Below, one piece after another: positions 43,528 through 57,196 of a stretch of 64,000 bases of DNA. This stretch comes from Cyathus striatus (taxonomy: Eukaryota; Basidiomycota; Agaricomycetes; Agaricales; Nidulariaceae): assembly GCA_025738555.1 (NCBI GenBank), contig JAOVFP010000002.1, positions 2,356,001 to 2,420,000 on the forward strand, read 5' to 3'. The stretch's first letter is position 1, and each line of letters opens with the position of its first letter. The notes beneath the pieces are model-generated. The model was given only the letters and a program-made list of their open reading frames with translations. It ran no database searches and was not told where the DNA came from. The translations under genes and the position numbers were made by a program.

Positions 43528-46500
43528 GTATCCCTGTGTACAAATTATAGTGCCCTCAACTTAAAACTCCGCGTCATCACAGCCAATTACAACTAGATGT
43601 CCTATATTAAATCCTATTGCTATTCTTACGTAGAACCACATGATATGAGAGTGAAACATATATAGCAAGTGCCTGCTTCGACGCCTCCCACCTTAACTCC
43701 CTACAAGTGGAATATCGACGAGCCACGTATCGGTACGGTCTCCGAGAGCCTTGTGTTGGCCTCGTGTAAGCCCAAGCCTCTATTGACATTCCACTTACTC
43801 GTGCCTCCATTCCCATACATTATGAAGGACTCAACCGCTCGACAGCAACTCCCCTACTAACACCCGATATTCTGTAATCCCCCCGCAATTGATACGCCCT
43901 ATGGTCCGAAGGCTCACAGATGTGACTTAAGGCTGTATGAAGTAACCGGAGTAGTTGTAGTATTTATCGCGCCGTAATCGAGCAGCACGATCGTGCAGGT
44001 TGCTTTCATATAATCTTATGTTGAAGAACAGTCCTGCACAGTAAGTATTACTTAGTTCTAGCTTCGACCGCAATGAAAGAGTGATTACTAACGTGCCCTG
44101 CTTCAATTGATTCAGACGAACAACCGACATTCACATATCAAAACCAGTGCTGCTAACCGCACGCTTTCAACTTCTTGTCACCGTGCATAGCAGCCCGTGG
44201 GTTCCGTCGATTGCTATTGAAAGGCCCAAATGCACGGTATCAAGAGCGTATTATGACATGAGTAGATTAAGAATCAGTAGGCGTGTAGATGACGCAACGC
44301 GTAATAGAACGTAGTTTCTCGTGTAATGACGGAAGTTTGGGTTTCGGAATGGATATGCATGCGCTGCGAACTATGTACCGCGGCCTAAGGGATCTTTGCG
44401 GTGGACGACGCTTGCTTTCGTTGTCTTTCCGATTCCATCACAATAGCCAAGTATCTGCGTACGCCAATATGCGCAACATACGCTAACGCCACTCTTCCTT
44501 TCGGTGCTGGCTGTAGAGTGAACCTGGTGCACCTCGTAGCACAGACCAACAGCACAAGTGGGTGAAGCCCAGTGATTGTATATTGAAGTGAGAAGTAATA
44601 AGGGGCATGTACGAAAACGTGGTGCACCATTAACGAGAGTGTCCGCAATTCTGGGACAATGCTAGTCGACGCTGCAGTCCATTGTTCTTGTGATTTTGTA
44701 GCTTCCTGTTGCAGCTACCACTACTTAGACGTCGATAAGAACAGGAGTTTAAGACGACATAATTGACACAGGACATACCTTCTACATACAGTCCTGCATC
44801 GCATACACGGTCCCTACAATCCATCGTACTTGAGGAGAGCATGCCGCTTGATGACGCCTTCCCAGTGATCGTACACCTCCCTGAGAGGAATTGTGAACGT
44901 TTAATCCCTAAAGCTAACAGGATTCCTGCGGGAACTTCTGCTCCTCCTTGTGGTCGAAGCAACAGACCGAACGGGAACTTTGATGGTACACGGCAGTGCA
45001 AGGTACGATGGTGGCAATCTCACTGGGGTTTGACTCGCCTATGATATGTTGAGTCCATCGTCCTAATAAAAAGAACAATTAACAAAGACGTACTCGACTT
45101 TTAACGCGTCCTGTTGTAAGTATTTGCATTCTCCAGTAACTGAGTAACATGGGTCGCTCAGCCCAGTGATAAGGTCTGTAGCAACATTGAAAATTGTGAC
45201 CCGCTTCCGCATGCTACTCTTGTAAATGACATAGATGGAGTAGCTGTTGTCATTGTGCGGACTACATAGTGGTAGGTTGGCCCTGTTATAACTTGGCCAT
45301 GTTGGAATGGGTCGCCAGCAGTTTCTTATCGCAATACATCGGTTCACCGACGATCACTTGACCAAGGCGGAAGCTACCGGTCGATGTTGGACTCCCGTCC
45401 AACTTCGAGCCTCCTCAGTCCTACATATCCCTCGTCGTTTTAGGCTTCTAGCGGCATATGCATTCGCTCTGATGCCTCCGTATGTCTCTCCCCCTCCCCC
45501 TCTTAGATCTTCCCTTCTCATTCTTGCTTACTGGGTATACATCCATATGCGAACTCTTCACAGTGATACAACCCGTCCTAATCAACGGTACGCTTCCCCC
45601 CTCCCCTTCCTCTCCCCTTCCCTTACTAACCACACCCAGGAAAATGCCCAATAGCAAACACAAACTCCAACGGTTGAAGGCTCCTCCATAGGACCTCTGG
45701 CTCTGGACACCTAACCCTCTTTGGGGGCAAGTGTACCTCTACTTGTGAACGGACAAAATGCGGACAGGGCGAAGCCGCAATCTGGCAATGCACGAGTATG
45801 AATACGAATCAGAGGTTTTATTTGGGGGATAATCGTCTTTCGTACGCGAACCGTGGAGTGTTTTGGATTTGACGGATGGGATTTGGCTGATGGCAATCGC
45901 GTATGTTTCTTTTTTCTTCTCTCGCTCGTACTTTCACTCTGAGCTAATCAATGTTGGAATGGTGGTGTAGGTACGACTATGGCTCAGTGGAGTGTGGAAC
46001 ACAGGATACACGGCCTCCCAACTCCCCGGCACATCTCAAACTGAACAATTCAGCACGAACGCGTGCGGGGGTGGGAGTAGCTCGTCGTAATTGTAAAATT
46101 GCTGACCAAGTCTGTCCTCCTTCCTCTTCTCAACTTTGAGTATGACTGATAGGGTATGAAGCTCAGTGGACGATATCTGCCTTCTCTGTTTAGATCCTTG
46201 ATTCTTACGCGCTATAATGATGTGCAGCCTCCCTAAGAACAATAGGCGGCATAGAGTGCGAAGGAGTAACGCCGTGAAGCGAACCAGGGCGGAGGGCACT
46301 CACGAAGGCTTACACTTTGTCAAACCGCCCGATTATCTACAGGTTGCCGGCGTAGGCGACTTCACGAAGACTAAGCTGCGAGCCTGTGCAAACACATTTT
46401 CGACGAGGTGGGGTACGCCTGGGTATTCTTCCAGCCACTCACGGTATTACAGAGCATGTCAGCCAACCACGTGAGAACTGCGACGGGGACGAAGAGTGCG

Positions 46501-47042
46501 TTCTTCCAGGTTCTTCCTCCATCATTCCTCTACTTACCTTACTGACAACGGTATTTCGATAACCCCCATGGATGTATACGGCACCGGCACATGGCACCAA
46601 GGCCTGGCATCTGATCGACACCCTACGCGTACCCCGCAGCACCCTAGACAAACTGCCACGCACTACCTACCGTCTCCGTGTGCCCTTCCAATACGCGTAG
46701 GGAGAAATGGGAAAAGGTTTGAGAAGTTCAAGTTTGAGCCGCATTTCTCTGGGGCCACGCCTACGCTGCAGTAGTTCGTTGAGATGAAGTGGACTTTCCT
46801 GAATGCTTAACGTTCAATGCCTAACGTCTAACCTAGTTTACTTTTTGTCGGTACACTACTGTAATGGCATGTTGAATTGCTTATCTTGGGAGTTGGTAGT
46901 GATGACGTCATAGACTCATAGCCTGTACCGAGATTTCGCAAGGTCCCCAGAGTTTTGTTTTGATCATTGTTCTTACTTCCCCGTCTCAATATATCGGTAG
47001 GTACTTTCTATAGGTGCGTACCAGTGCTCCTGACAGAAGTTT
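43528..47042. other. CpG-rich intergenic region, no gene recognised
   Basis: CG dinucleotides become common from about 43,000 onward. Several 60-120-codon open frames exist on both strands, as expected by chance in this base composition; none has a recognisable motif, and I see no splice-connected gene. It contains the presumed promoter of the GTPase gene at its left edge and of the phosphotransferase gene at its right edge. A pyrimidine-rich tract (CCCCTCCCCCTC) lies at 45,488 and again near 45,600. Confidence 0.4.
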
Positions 47043-48326
47043 TTGATATATTTACGAAGAAATAGGGCTCAGCATGTGTTAATCCGCGCATCTCCAAAGG
47101 TGTCACGAATGTCTACAGAACCAAGTCCACTATTTTCACCAATATCCAGCTCTTCAATCATCTCAGAATCCAGCACACCAATATACGATCACGAATCATT
47201 CGATACCTTTTCACACAAAGCCCAAGCTCTCTTGGACGCGCAATTCCCCAATGATGGGCCTATACGCGTAGCGCGTCTCTCAGGGGGATCGTTCCACCGC
47301 ATTATAGACGCAACATTGAAATCTGACCAGGAGGAAGAAAGGGTGGAAGTCATACTCCGCATACCTAGGTTTCCATACATCCGTCTCGCAGATGAAGTTG
47401 CTGTTCTGCGATACCTAGCCAACGACACTGCGATTATCGTCCCCCATGTGCTCAGATACGATCTGTCAGACGACAATCATGTTGAGAGTCCGTATATGAT
47501 CCAAACGTGCCTGCGGGGAAAATCCCTCGAAGGGATCTACCCGTCCTTGTCATTCGACAAAAAGGTTAATGTGATACGAGACATCGCATCATTGCTAAAG
47601 CAGTTCAGCGAAGTTAACTTCCCCATCATTGGAATGCTCGTAGCCAAATCACCAGATGACGCTTCAGAAATGAAAATTGACCAAGCATGGGACTACGCAG
47701 AGGACATTTTTCCAAGGGAAGATAACGATCCTCGTCCATCAGCCCAATCCAGCTCCATCCGCTCATTCCTAGAGGAACGATGGTCGTTCCACCTCCAAGA
47801 GGAAGAAAGATGTGGTCCAACAAGCAGATCAGAGATAGCATACATCACGGCATTCAGGCATCTAACAGATTCATTAAACTTGCCTGATGAACACACGCCC
47901 GCGCGAATCGTGCTGTTTCATACGGACTTCGCTCCGCGCAATATATTCGCTGATGAGGATACTGGTGAGATCACGGGTGTGCTGGACTGGGATAAAGCGG
48001 AAAGTGCACCTGTCGAAGCTGCGTGGCAGATGCCTGGCTGGTTATGGGATAGAGGTGGATGTGGATCGAATCAGCTATCGTGGGTTGATCCAGACGAGGT
48101 TCCAGAATCTCCGGAAGGTGCAAAACTGCGCGAGGTCTTCATTGAAGAGATAGGAAAGCAGCTGCCGGACTTCATGGAAGTCGTTAGGAAGAACAAAATC
48201 CTGTATCAGATCCTCGTCTTCGCTCGCATAGGGCTGCGTTCAATGGAGCAGGTCGAGAAAGCAAACGAGTTCTTGAAGGAGATGAAAGTCGATATACCGG
48301 ACCTAGGACAGCAAATGTTTATTTGA
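47043..48326 (+). CDS. Aminoglycoside phosphotransferase (APH)-family protein
   Basis: Single open frame of 427 codons. The APH/choline-kinase fold is shown by GGSFHRI (nucleotide-loop region), ILRIPRFP, the catalytic HTDFAPRNIF (His-x-Asp and the metal-binding Asn) and VLDWDKAESAPVEAAW (the DxD-like metal site, here DWD). Fungal members are numerous and mostly of unknown substrate; an antibiotic substrate should not be assumed. The Met at residue 23 (47,109, MSTEPSPLF) is an equally good or better start, because the first 22 residues are basic and not family-like. No intron is needed. It has no functional link with its neighbours and is transcribed towards the TBC gene (convergent, about 126 bp apart). 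Confidence 0.85.
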   Translation: MIYLRRNRAQHVLIRASPKVSRMSTEPSPLFSPISSSSIISESSTPIYDHESFDTFSHKAQALLDAQFPNDGPIRVARLSGGSFHRIIDATLKSDQEEERVEVILRIPRFPYIRLADEVAVLRYLANDTAIIVPHVLRYDLSDDNHVESPYMIQTCLRGKSLEGIYPSLSFDKKVNVIRDIASLLKQFSEVNFPIIGMLVAKSPDDASEMKIDQAWDYAEDIFPREDNDPRPSAQSSSIRSFLEERWSFHLQEEERCGPTSRSEIAYITAFRHLTDSLNLPDEHTPARIVLFHTDFAPRNIFADEDTGEITGVLDWDKAESAPVEAAWQMPGWLWDRGGCGSNQLSWVDPDEVPESPEGAKLREVFIEEIGKQLPDFMEVVRKNKILYQILVFARIGLRSMEQVEKANEFLKEMKVDIPDLGQQMFI

Positions 48327-48452
48327 AAGCAAGATTATCCGAACGAACACGATTTGCTAGGGGATAGAGTAACGTGTTGGCTACATATTACATTAAATAC
48401 AATGTCCATGTTGAATCTAGACAGCAAAGTAAAACCGGGATTAAGATGTGAT

Positions 48453-51400
48453 TTAGGATACTAATTGACTGAGTTCGGCAACGTGTGCGTTACGTCGTTT
48501 CACCAGGTCGGCATGGAACAGGTATGTTCGAAGGTCTGCTTCCCACTGATGACTATGTCAGCACGAGGTTTTCGTGAGGTTGGGTGAAGACATACCTGAA
48601 GAACTTTATCGGCTTCCCACATTCTTGTCGGCAGATTCTCCAGCGCAACGTATACGGCGGGTATTGACTCGCATCGGAGTAGCTCCTGCTCATTGCTGCG
48701 TAGAATCCCTAGAGCAATGCGGAAAAGGACATCCAACCCATCTAAAAGGAATACATCCCACACTCTAAACAGCGTCTAGAGAGAAATCAGCCAATGAGCG
48801 GGTTGACACGCCTCCAACTCACCTCGACAGGCAGGCAATCCGTGAAGAGCGAGAGGAACCAGGAGAAGCAAATGGCACCCAAGTCGATTCCAAGTTGAGT
48901 GAGATGCATATGAAGCTTGGGGAGCTGCTCCTGTACGTAGTCCAGAAGAACAAGCGGGCATGCCCGGGAAGGAAGGAGTGAAGGCGAGAAGAAATCTTCT
49001 GGTAATATGCGTTCTACTAATGCTGATAGCATCCAGAAAGCGTCCTCTTCATCTGCATGCACGAGTAGTAGCGTCGAGGTAATGAGGTTCATGCCTTGAC
49101 AGTACCCAACAGAAGGGTTACGCCTACGAAATGTCAGCCATTAAAGACCCCTACAGAAGGATCAGCTTACCGACTGTAAGCAGTCAAAACCCTCCTCAAC
49201 TTATCAACACCAGCTCCATCGCCCCCAAAGAAAATATTCAGAGGCATAGTCCTCCCCACATCCTTCTCAATCTCGTGGATCACCCCCCCTGGCCCCTCAT
49301 CCTCCGCCAACAAATCCAAGAACAACCCAGGCTCCTTCATCTCCAAAGCCCCACTACACTCCATCCACACCTTCGACCTGTATACAAGTGGAATCCCGCT
49401 CCTCACAAGCCTGTCAAACTCCCTCCTCTCATCCCGACTGGACGACAGTCCAAGCTGTGCAAAGCCAATCAGGCCATCAGTATGTGTCAACTCGTCCTCC
49501 TCATCTGCTGTCCCTAGCCCCAAAATCGCAGCCGCACCGCCTGACCCGGAGGCTACAGATTGGCTTATAGGGTTATACTTGAGCGTTTTGACTTTACTCC
49601 GCTGCTTAACGAACACGTCCCATTCCTTCCTTCGTGCGACCTGATGCTTGTCGTGTATTTCTGTAAGCTGGTCCAAAAGCTTCCGAACGGTATTCGCACA
49701 CGCATGTCGGGGCGTATCGGATGTAACAGTGAGAATCGAAGTGGTAGAAGACGCAATGACAGGGGGCACAGCAGCAGAAACAGTCGAAGACCGTTTCCGA
49801 CTCTTCGATGACGACCTGGACTTGGCACTAATAGACTGTTCATCCCCACCAGGAGAATTGCTCGACTCCGGTCTACTATGCACACTCAAAATGTCCCCGT
49901 CACCATTACACTCACACGGGCCCTTCACAATCTCAATGAACTCCTTCCCTCCGACATTATCATCCTCCGGCCAACTATTATCTTCCTCCCTATCAGCAAT
50001 CTTCACCCCTGTAAGACACGCAGGCGCCGTATTCCCGCACTCCTTCGCTCTGATGAGGAGCAATACATCATACTGCGAAACGTCATACATAAACCCATAC
50101 CGATCCGTCAGAGGTTGCTTATCATCGTGGTATATCGTAAACCTCGACGCGGTTTGTGAAAGTGGTATCGAAAATCTAAAATCTCTTGCTGTGAGAGGCG
50201 TATACGTTCTCGAGAGGTACTGTGTCGGAGGCTTAGCAGTGGCAGGGATAATACTCTCCAGAGGGACGGATGCATTCTTTCTTACGGTTCCTCCAGCTGG
50301 AAGAGCAACAGGTGGTTTCGCAATAACAGGTGAATCTGTAACAACTTTGTCACCCCCGTCTCTCGGCTTCTTCTGCTGCGTCAAAAACGACCCAAAAAGG
50401 GGGGACGCAAAAGGCGTAGTAGAAACCTGCATAAGGCTCGCAGCTCTTGACTTTGGCGTCGGTTTATGCTGCTTTTTAATCCCCTCTTCGCCCTTTAACA
50501 AAGCGCGATTCAATATCCCGGCCGCATCAATCCCCGCAGGGCTCAACATCCCATGCACACCGAAGTCCTCATGAGCCTTAAGGTTTGGCGTAGGCAAGGG
50601 CTCACGCCGCTCACGAGGACGTTCTCGGAAATCTACTCCCTCATCCCTCGCGTTCTTAATCAGTTCCATAGCAAGCTGCTTAATTAGCGGCCCAGTATCT
50701 TGTCCTTGATCTGCGAGAATACTGCTCGGATCTGACGTCATCACTCTCGTGGCGTTCGCAATCGCTCGCAGTGTTGCTCCTTGAATTAGAGGTGGTTCGT
50801 CGGCAACTGATGGTTCAGTCGATTGAGGGTATGTAGGATCCATAACAGTAGTTAAAGTCGGCAAAGCGGGAGATGGAGCGAAAGAAGGGTGAATGGGGGA
50901 CGACATAACGGATACAGCAGCAGAGGACATGACATTCGTATGTGACGATGTTATGGATGCTGTTTCAGAGGATAAGCCAGAGGGTGCTGGGTCGGTAGAC
51001 GCCGTCGAGCGGCGCTTTGTATTCGAGCTCGCAGGATGGGCAGACGCAGGAACTGGGTTAAGAATTGAAATCCCCAAAGCACCAAAGACGCTTTTTGCTG
51101 ATTTACGCCGTTGTTGTTTTGCTGAAACTACAGTAGGAGGCAGCTCCAGCTGCGATGACGAGGAGGAGGAAGTAGTATCGCGGTCCCCATCTGGGGATTT
51201 GCTCCCTTTCGATCGACCTTTACCCCACCACGTTCCCATCCAATCACCTATCGACGCTCGATCCTGCCGAGACTTGGTTGAAAGTGCGGGAGAGTCAGAG
51301 CGTGGTTGTGCTTCGGGTGCTGGTGTAACAGGAACTGGTATAAGTTCTGGTTCGTTTTCAGTGTGTATGATTGTAGGAATGACGAGCTCCTGCACCGCAG

Positions 51401-52428
51401 CCTCAGGCACGGCACTAGTGTCGATTTCAGCCACTGGGGACTCCTCGCCTTTCGCAGAGTCCTCTTCGGGCATTGGGGATAGTATGGGTTTTGGAATTGG
51501 GAGGCTTTGTGGGATAGGCGCATCGTCTGATAGAGCCTCTCCCAGCGATTCAACGAGAGACTGTAGCTACATTAGCTAGTAAATAGAGTTCAAAATGAGC
51601 ACGAACCATGGCACTTTGCTTCCTCTTGACCTGATGCAAATCTTCATCATCATCCGTAAATATAGACTGTATGACCCGTCTAGCAGTGTCCACCTCCGAG
51701 CTCGGCAACTCCTTGAAAAGTTCCTCGGCTCTCGCCCGTCTCGAAGCCTCCTTCTCCAATAACAACATCCTACTCTCCTCCAGCTCCCTCCTCACACGCG
51801 TCAGATTCTCCAGAGCAGACGAAAGTACGCGTATCGTAGTATGATATGGGTGATTGCCCGCTTGGCTGGGAGACTCGGGCTTGCTAATGTTGGCTACGGC
51901 ACTCTGAATGGCTTCATCAGAGTACTCGTGCCATTTGGTCGCCAGAATCATTCCAGTGGTCCCAGGCCCAACTTCATCGGGATCGAACTCGTTCGTCCGT
52001 ACGAACCCAGGGCTTGTACGACCAGAGGGTCGCGGTACGTCAAGATATCCCTGGTATCCCTGGTACGACTGCGGAGATCCCACAAACAACGGTGTTCGTG
52101 AAGGAGGCGGTCTGTCCCATAACACCGCCAAGGGATTCGGCGACCCGCGCCCAGCACCAGCACTAGTAACAGAGCCAGAAGCACTCTTCCCATCCATCGA
52201 CCGCCTGCGCTCCTTCCCCCCATATCCACGCACACTCCCATCCCAATTCGACTCGGCATTATCCTGCTCCAACTTTGCCTTCAGAGTGAAATAGTTCGAC
52301 ACCGGTTTCGTATCACTCGTGCTCCCGCTGGTGCTACCGCGGTTTCTGCGCCTGGACGACGGGGCATCCTGCGGAGACAGAGGATGAGAGTGGACAGGGG
52401 TTTTAGATTGATTGGAATTGGATGCCAT
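48453..52428 (-). CDS. TBC-domain Rab GTPase-activating protein, 1,261 residues
   Basis: Five exons: 52,428-51,607, 51,560-49,171, 49,123-48,823, 48,775-48,596 and 48,545-48,453, separated by 46-50-nt introns; the lengths sum to 1,262 codons. The N-terminal 950 or so residues are Ser/Pro-rich with a coiled coil (LENLTRVRRELEESRMLLLE) and a conserved RYGFMYDVSQYDVLLLIR segment. The TBC domain (about 990-1,250) has GIPLVYRSKVW, the arginine-finger motif IEKDVGRT, the glutamine-finger motif GYCQGMNLI, FWMLSALVERILPEDFF and LFRVWDVFLLDG. Both catalytic fingers are intact, so it should stimulate GTP hydrolysis by a Rab in membrane traffic. The last exon gives TYLFHADLVKRR. The exon 4 acceptor (CATCAG) is chosen to keep the frame. 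Confidence 0.92.
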
Positions 52429-55400
52429 TGGGTAGATATTACGGCCAACAGGTCATTATTCACAGAATGGTGACAGTTGGGATTGATGACGTCCTGCACT
52501 TCCAGGATGCCTCGTGTCTTACGGCGATTAGGTGCTACAACCTTCGGACGGCTTGGGCAGTAAAAATAGGGCTTTGAGAGTCTGTTAGTTGTTGATAGAC
52601 GCGTGAAGGGGGAAGATGGAGGTCTGAAAGAAAAAGCTCGACAGCGACGACACTGCTCAACAAGTGGACCGTTCAAGGACCGTTAGTTACGCGTTATGCG
52701 TATTACTATGACGAACCTGAATTTTAGATCCATCAGTATTTACATAATTTCAGATGAAATTTCTATTTCTCAGCAATAACCATAAAGCACCGAACAGGAG
52801 TAGAGCATGTACACAAGATGTAACTCAGAGCTTATATTTGCATACGAATCGTAGGCTCAAGCTCAGATAGAACAGTTCAACATTATAGCTACTGTATTAT
52901 GTGAAAAACTTTGAATTTCAATTTTACACCTCCGATTCAACTCCGACTCCGACCAATTGTCTGCGACGGTGACCGCCGCGCCATCTCCGCCATCTTCTCC
53001 GTCGACCGCCTTATCACTCTTCTTAAGGCATGCCACGACGGCAAAGCCAAAATACTCACATTTGACATTCAGGACTTCAATGGCATAACGATCATCTCAA
53101 GCATATTCAAACAACTAGTACTTAAAGCTCAAGCTCAAGTGCAAGCTCTGCAGCTTCGTCATTTTTATCAGCGTAAATGATTGGAAAATGATACTCTAGC
53201 TTCGATCACCGGCGCAAATCACGCCCTTCATTTACAATGATATGTATGTCTTCTAGAAATGGAGCTCACAATATTCTCTTTCTCAGCGGCTATTCTTAAC
53301 GCTTGAGACCATCTACGGCCATCACCAATGTGTACATTCATTCGGGATTCGTATACTCCGGTCCTAACGCGCTTATAGAACACTAATACTTGTCCGAGGA
53401 TCTTGAAGATAGATTCCCCGCAATGACCTACTGCACAATGATCAAGTTATTCGGTGAGCGTCAGCGTCAACGTCAACGCCGTTCGTGTTCGTTTCCTCGA
53501 AGGTTTACAATATCATTTGACCTGCTGCCACACCTGCTATGAACTGTAACTCGATAAGGCCACTATACTTCTCTAGCACTTCAGGAACGCAAAACTCTGT
53601 TCATTGTACCGTCAAACCACTGCCGACAAAGCGATAAAGTTATATTACTGATTACGCCGCTGTTGCTGAGATACAGACGTGTATCTTGGAAGATTGACTC
53701 AACCACCGAGGAACCTTTGACCATTGGATCAGTTCTTCCTTGTCAGATACCCTACTACTAGAACGGTATCAGTCTCCTGTCGAATCGGAATGCACCAGTT
53801 GCAATTTAAAATATTCTCGTGGACCCTCGATCCTTGAATGACTACAGCTAGCCAGAAATTCTCTGCTAATTTTTCGTCGTTCTGCTACTACCAGCGAAAA
53901 TGATACTGTGCAGGGCTCACTGGAAGCGATGCTCTCGTCTGGTTGTCTTCTGGTGTTCTTTATCCATGGCGCTTACCGCATTCTCCATTTCTGGCGTCTA
54001 TCTTAAACGCTTACCACTGTCTCTAACTTGTGTAGTATGAACATCCGGAATTTCGGTATTCCGATTTCAAAGCACCTTCTAGGGTCGATCCTACCCAAGA
54101 ATAATCAAGCTACCTGGTACTGCTACTTAATTTCTACTAGCAGAAAGTACTTGACAGTACTACATTGTTCCTAGTGAATTCCTTGAAGTTTCACCACAGC
54201 CTGTTCCACACTGTCCTGCCAACCTCTCCCGCTGCGAACTCGATAAAGTAACCTATACTTATCTGCCCATATTCAGGAACCGAGACCTATCTGCACTGTC
54301 AATCCACTGTCTACAAAGTGATTGAGTTATACTGATTACGCCACCGTTGCTGGGAGACAGACACTTAGCTTGGAAGACTGCCTCCACAGTCTAGTCTCTT
54401 AGCGAGCAATTCTATCTTAATCTAATCTTTGTCAGATATCTTATTAGTACAACGTGCTAGAACACGATCACTTGCTCGGGAATCGGTATATGCCAATTCC
54501 CTTCTCGACTGATATCTACTCTCGACTGGCTAGGCAAATTCCGGATAGACTCTAGCACAATCATGCATGTCTGGAGCTAGCCCATGCGTGCACCCAAGAT
54601 GCGCCGGTCGGTAGCTTAACCAAAAGTACTCTTCACAGTGCATTCACGTTCTTCAATTCATCGAAGGGTATCATTCTGTCCGTCAATGCCCATCTACCTT
54701 TCTCTACCTGTCAACTTGTACGGCCATTTATCTTGTTCACGCATGTACAGATAATCTGCGGTGCCGATTCTTATTCTCTCTTTACCGTGTTACCGATTCC
54801 CGTGCGCACTGGCACGTCATTTACCCAACCATCATTTACAATGCTCATGGGCGCACATATATCTAGTGTGCTAAAAGTCAAATGATCCCAAGTTATACCG
54901 AGCATCATGGAATATGACCACTGACACCGATCTTGTGCGTCTAACAAAGAGTCTCAAAATATCTTGTATATGCTAATATTAGTACCTATCAGTCTATCTA
55001 GACACCGGCACAATGCCAAAAGTAATAGAGCCTCCGTGAAACCATCGATGTAATGACACTGCGCGCGTTCAAAAGATCTTATCTGGTCAATGTAGGTAAG
55101 TATGATGACAATAAGACACTGCGCACCTAGTATCTCTTTACTCGACAAAAATGTTCGCACCGGTTTTACTGAAGAGGTGTAGTGAATTTAGGAGCTGTGG
55201 TACCGCACTCAAACTAGAAGTTTGTTGATCAAGAGCGTCAGTGCATTTTATCATTTCATTCAACAAACAATAAAATGTTCCATTTCTGTTTAACGCTGTT
55301 GTGTTCGTGTTTCATCATATGCATTTCATATAGTTTACGATATACGATATTCCATTGGAGTCTAGGCAAATACCCGATTGACCATTATTGTTCACTGGCA

Positions 55401-57196
55401 AGTTCCGTATAACTACATCGCCGTGACTCCCACTGTCTCACCTCCTGGAATATAGGAACGAGATTTACGGAGGTGAGGTATCGACAACCCTTAGTGCCCA
55501 CGTAACAATAACATTGGGCGCTGCAGATAATCACATTCAACATCGTAACGATATCGTCTATTTCTTGTGAACAATACGGCAATTCTGTCACTAAGCCGAC
55601 CGTCTCCATCTTTGAGTGCCCACAACAACCCACACGCACCCACTATGAGCCCACAGCTTACCTCCTATTACCACAGGCACTGATATCTTCTACTGTTCTA
55701 TGGGGGTTGTGGGTCACGGTCGCTGATTTCAATCCTTCCATATATGTTTTCCAAATCTGGAACGGTAGAAGTCGAACCTTGTCAAGTTGACATACACTGC
55801 CTCAGCATCATCCATCACTCATGTAGATCCTTCAGATCAAAAAAAGTTCTATTAATTGCTTTGCTAGATGTCCTGAAAGGTACACAATGGAGCGAAGCAC
55901 CTGCCGTAGTGTTCTCACTTACCAAGACTCGTGATTTCAATTTACTGTGGGATAGACCTTCGTGCTGATGATTTATTCTCATTCTATACATTGTTGATCT
56001 CCGAACAGAGGAAGGTGATGCGCTTTAACTTGGTATGTGCTATAGTTCACTGGCTCATACGCGTTTTGGGGTTATCAGTAATCACTATCCAGCCACTAGA
56101 TTTAGTAAGTTCGTCAATAACCACCATCAGGACGGTTAAAGTTATAATTCCGACGGCGAGATTTATATTCCTGATATCTTCATGTTTTACTCCTAGTAGA
56201 ACATGATTCGGTCAACAATAAGAATTCCTACGACATACTCAGGTGAATGTCGTAAACGGTAAAGCTAAATTCCGGTTGCTAGTGTCAGAAGAATACCAAA
56301 GAAAATATAAGGTATCTTCTGGGGTCTGGAGTCAGGCTCATGAGTGCCGTTTTCTGGCCGCTGGTAGCAACTACCTGTTCATTAAACACCGCGCAAAATC
56401 CAGAGACTTAAAATAAGTTGAAACTAACCGCAGGCTATTGCGACAGGCGAATAACAAATGTTTGGGTCTCTCATGCTACTCATAGATCAAATACTATCCG
56501 CTGCACCCGTACAGCAGCGCTCTCGATCCCGATGCAGCCCCGTACACATCCAGGAGCAGACAGATTAATGACTTTGGTCGGCTCCTGTAATTCTCCTCTG
56601 TTCCCTCCTATGGGGTACGGCGAGTAGAGCGGATTTTATCGAGACCAAGCAAATTTTCGCGCGCCCGACGGGACGTGGATCCCATTTTTCGTCGGACATC
56701 CTGAGATTTTCGAGTCGGGCTCGACTTGAGTAACTTTCCATGGGTAAGCATACCTGCTGGAAAATGCGTAGCCGTCATTGTGTATATAGGCAGTGCACAC
56801 CTCGACAGACCTCGACTTGTGCCTATTAATTCCCCTATCCCCGAGGGCTCCTGTCCTATTTAAGAGATCAAAGTGGCGATTGAAGCCCCCGAGTTCGAAT
56901 TTCATGTGATTGAAATTGAGGGAGGCCCACGGTGGGTGCATGTGTATCTTCTATTTCTCTCACTCCCGAGAGTACGAGTGAGTATTGATTAGGTTTACGA
57001 AAAATGATTAATGAGTATCGGGCGGTCAGTCTCGAGAAGTCCAAGGGGAGCAGTTCTTCTGAGGAAGTCGAATTTAATTTTGCTGTAATGACCACGTGAT
57101 CGCGAGCGTGAGATCAGCGGGGCTAAGCGGAAAAGTGGACCGACGGTGTCGTGTCGTCTCATTCCCGGTGTGTAACAGTTCTTTCGTTAGTACAAG
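52429..57196. other. Long intergenic region with a diverged tandem duplication
   Basis: No gene recognised. Two stretches about 660 bp apart, roughly 53,520-53,790 and 54,185-54,450, share words such as GCGATAAAGTTATA / GTGATTGAGTTATA, CTGATTACGCC and TTGGAAGA in the same order, so they are an old duplication. A TTCTCCATTTCTGGCG..TAAACGCT motif near 53,975 has relatives near 53,280 and 57,955. These are probably remains of an old repeat family. CG dinucleotides are not depleted here. Confidence 0.45.

Noticed and set aside
46217..46474. Basic 85-codon open frame
   Set aside because: No motif, no splice partners, and similar frames are expected by chance in this CpG-rich spacer.
49648..50574. 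308-codon plus-strand open frame
   Set aside because: Antisense shadow of the TBC-protein exon, which has clear domain and splice support.
56630..56941. Possible small gene with GC-rich palindromes
   Set aside because: No homology pattern or splice support; palindromes are short.
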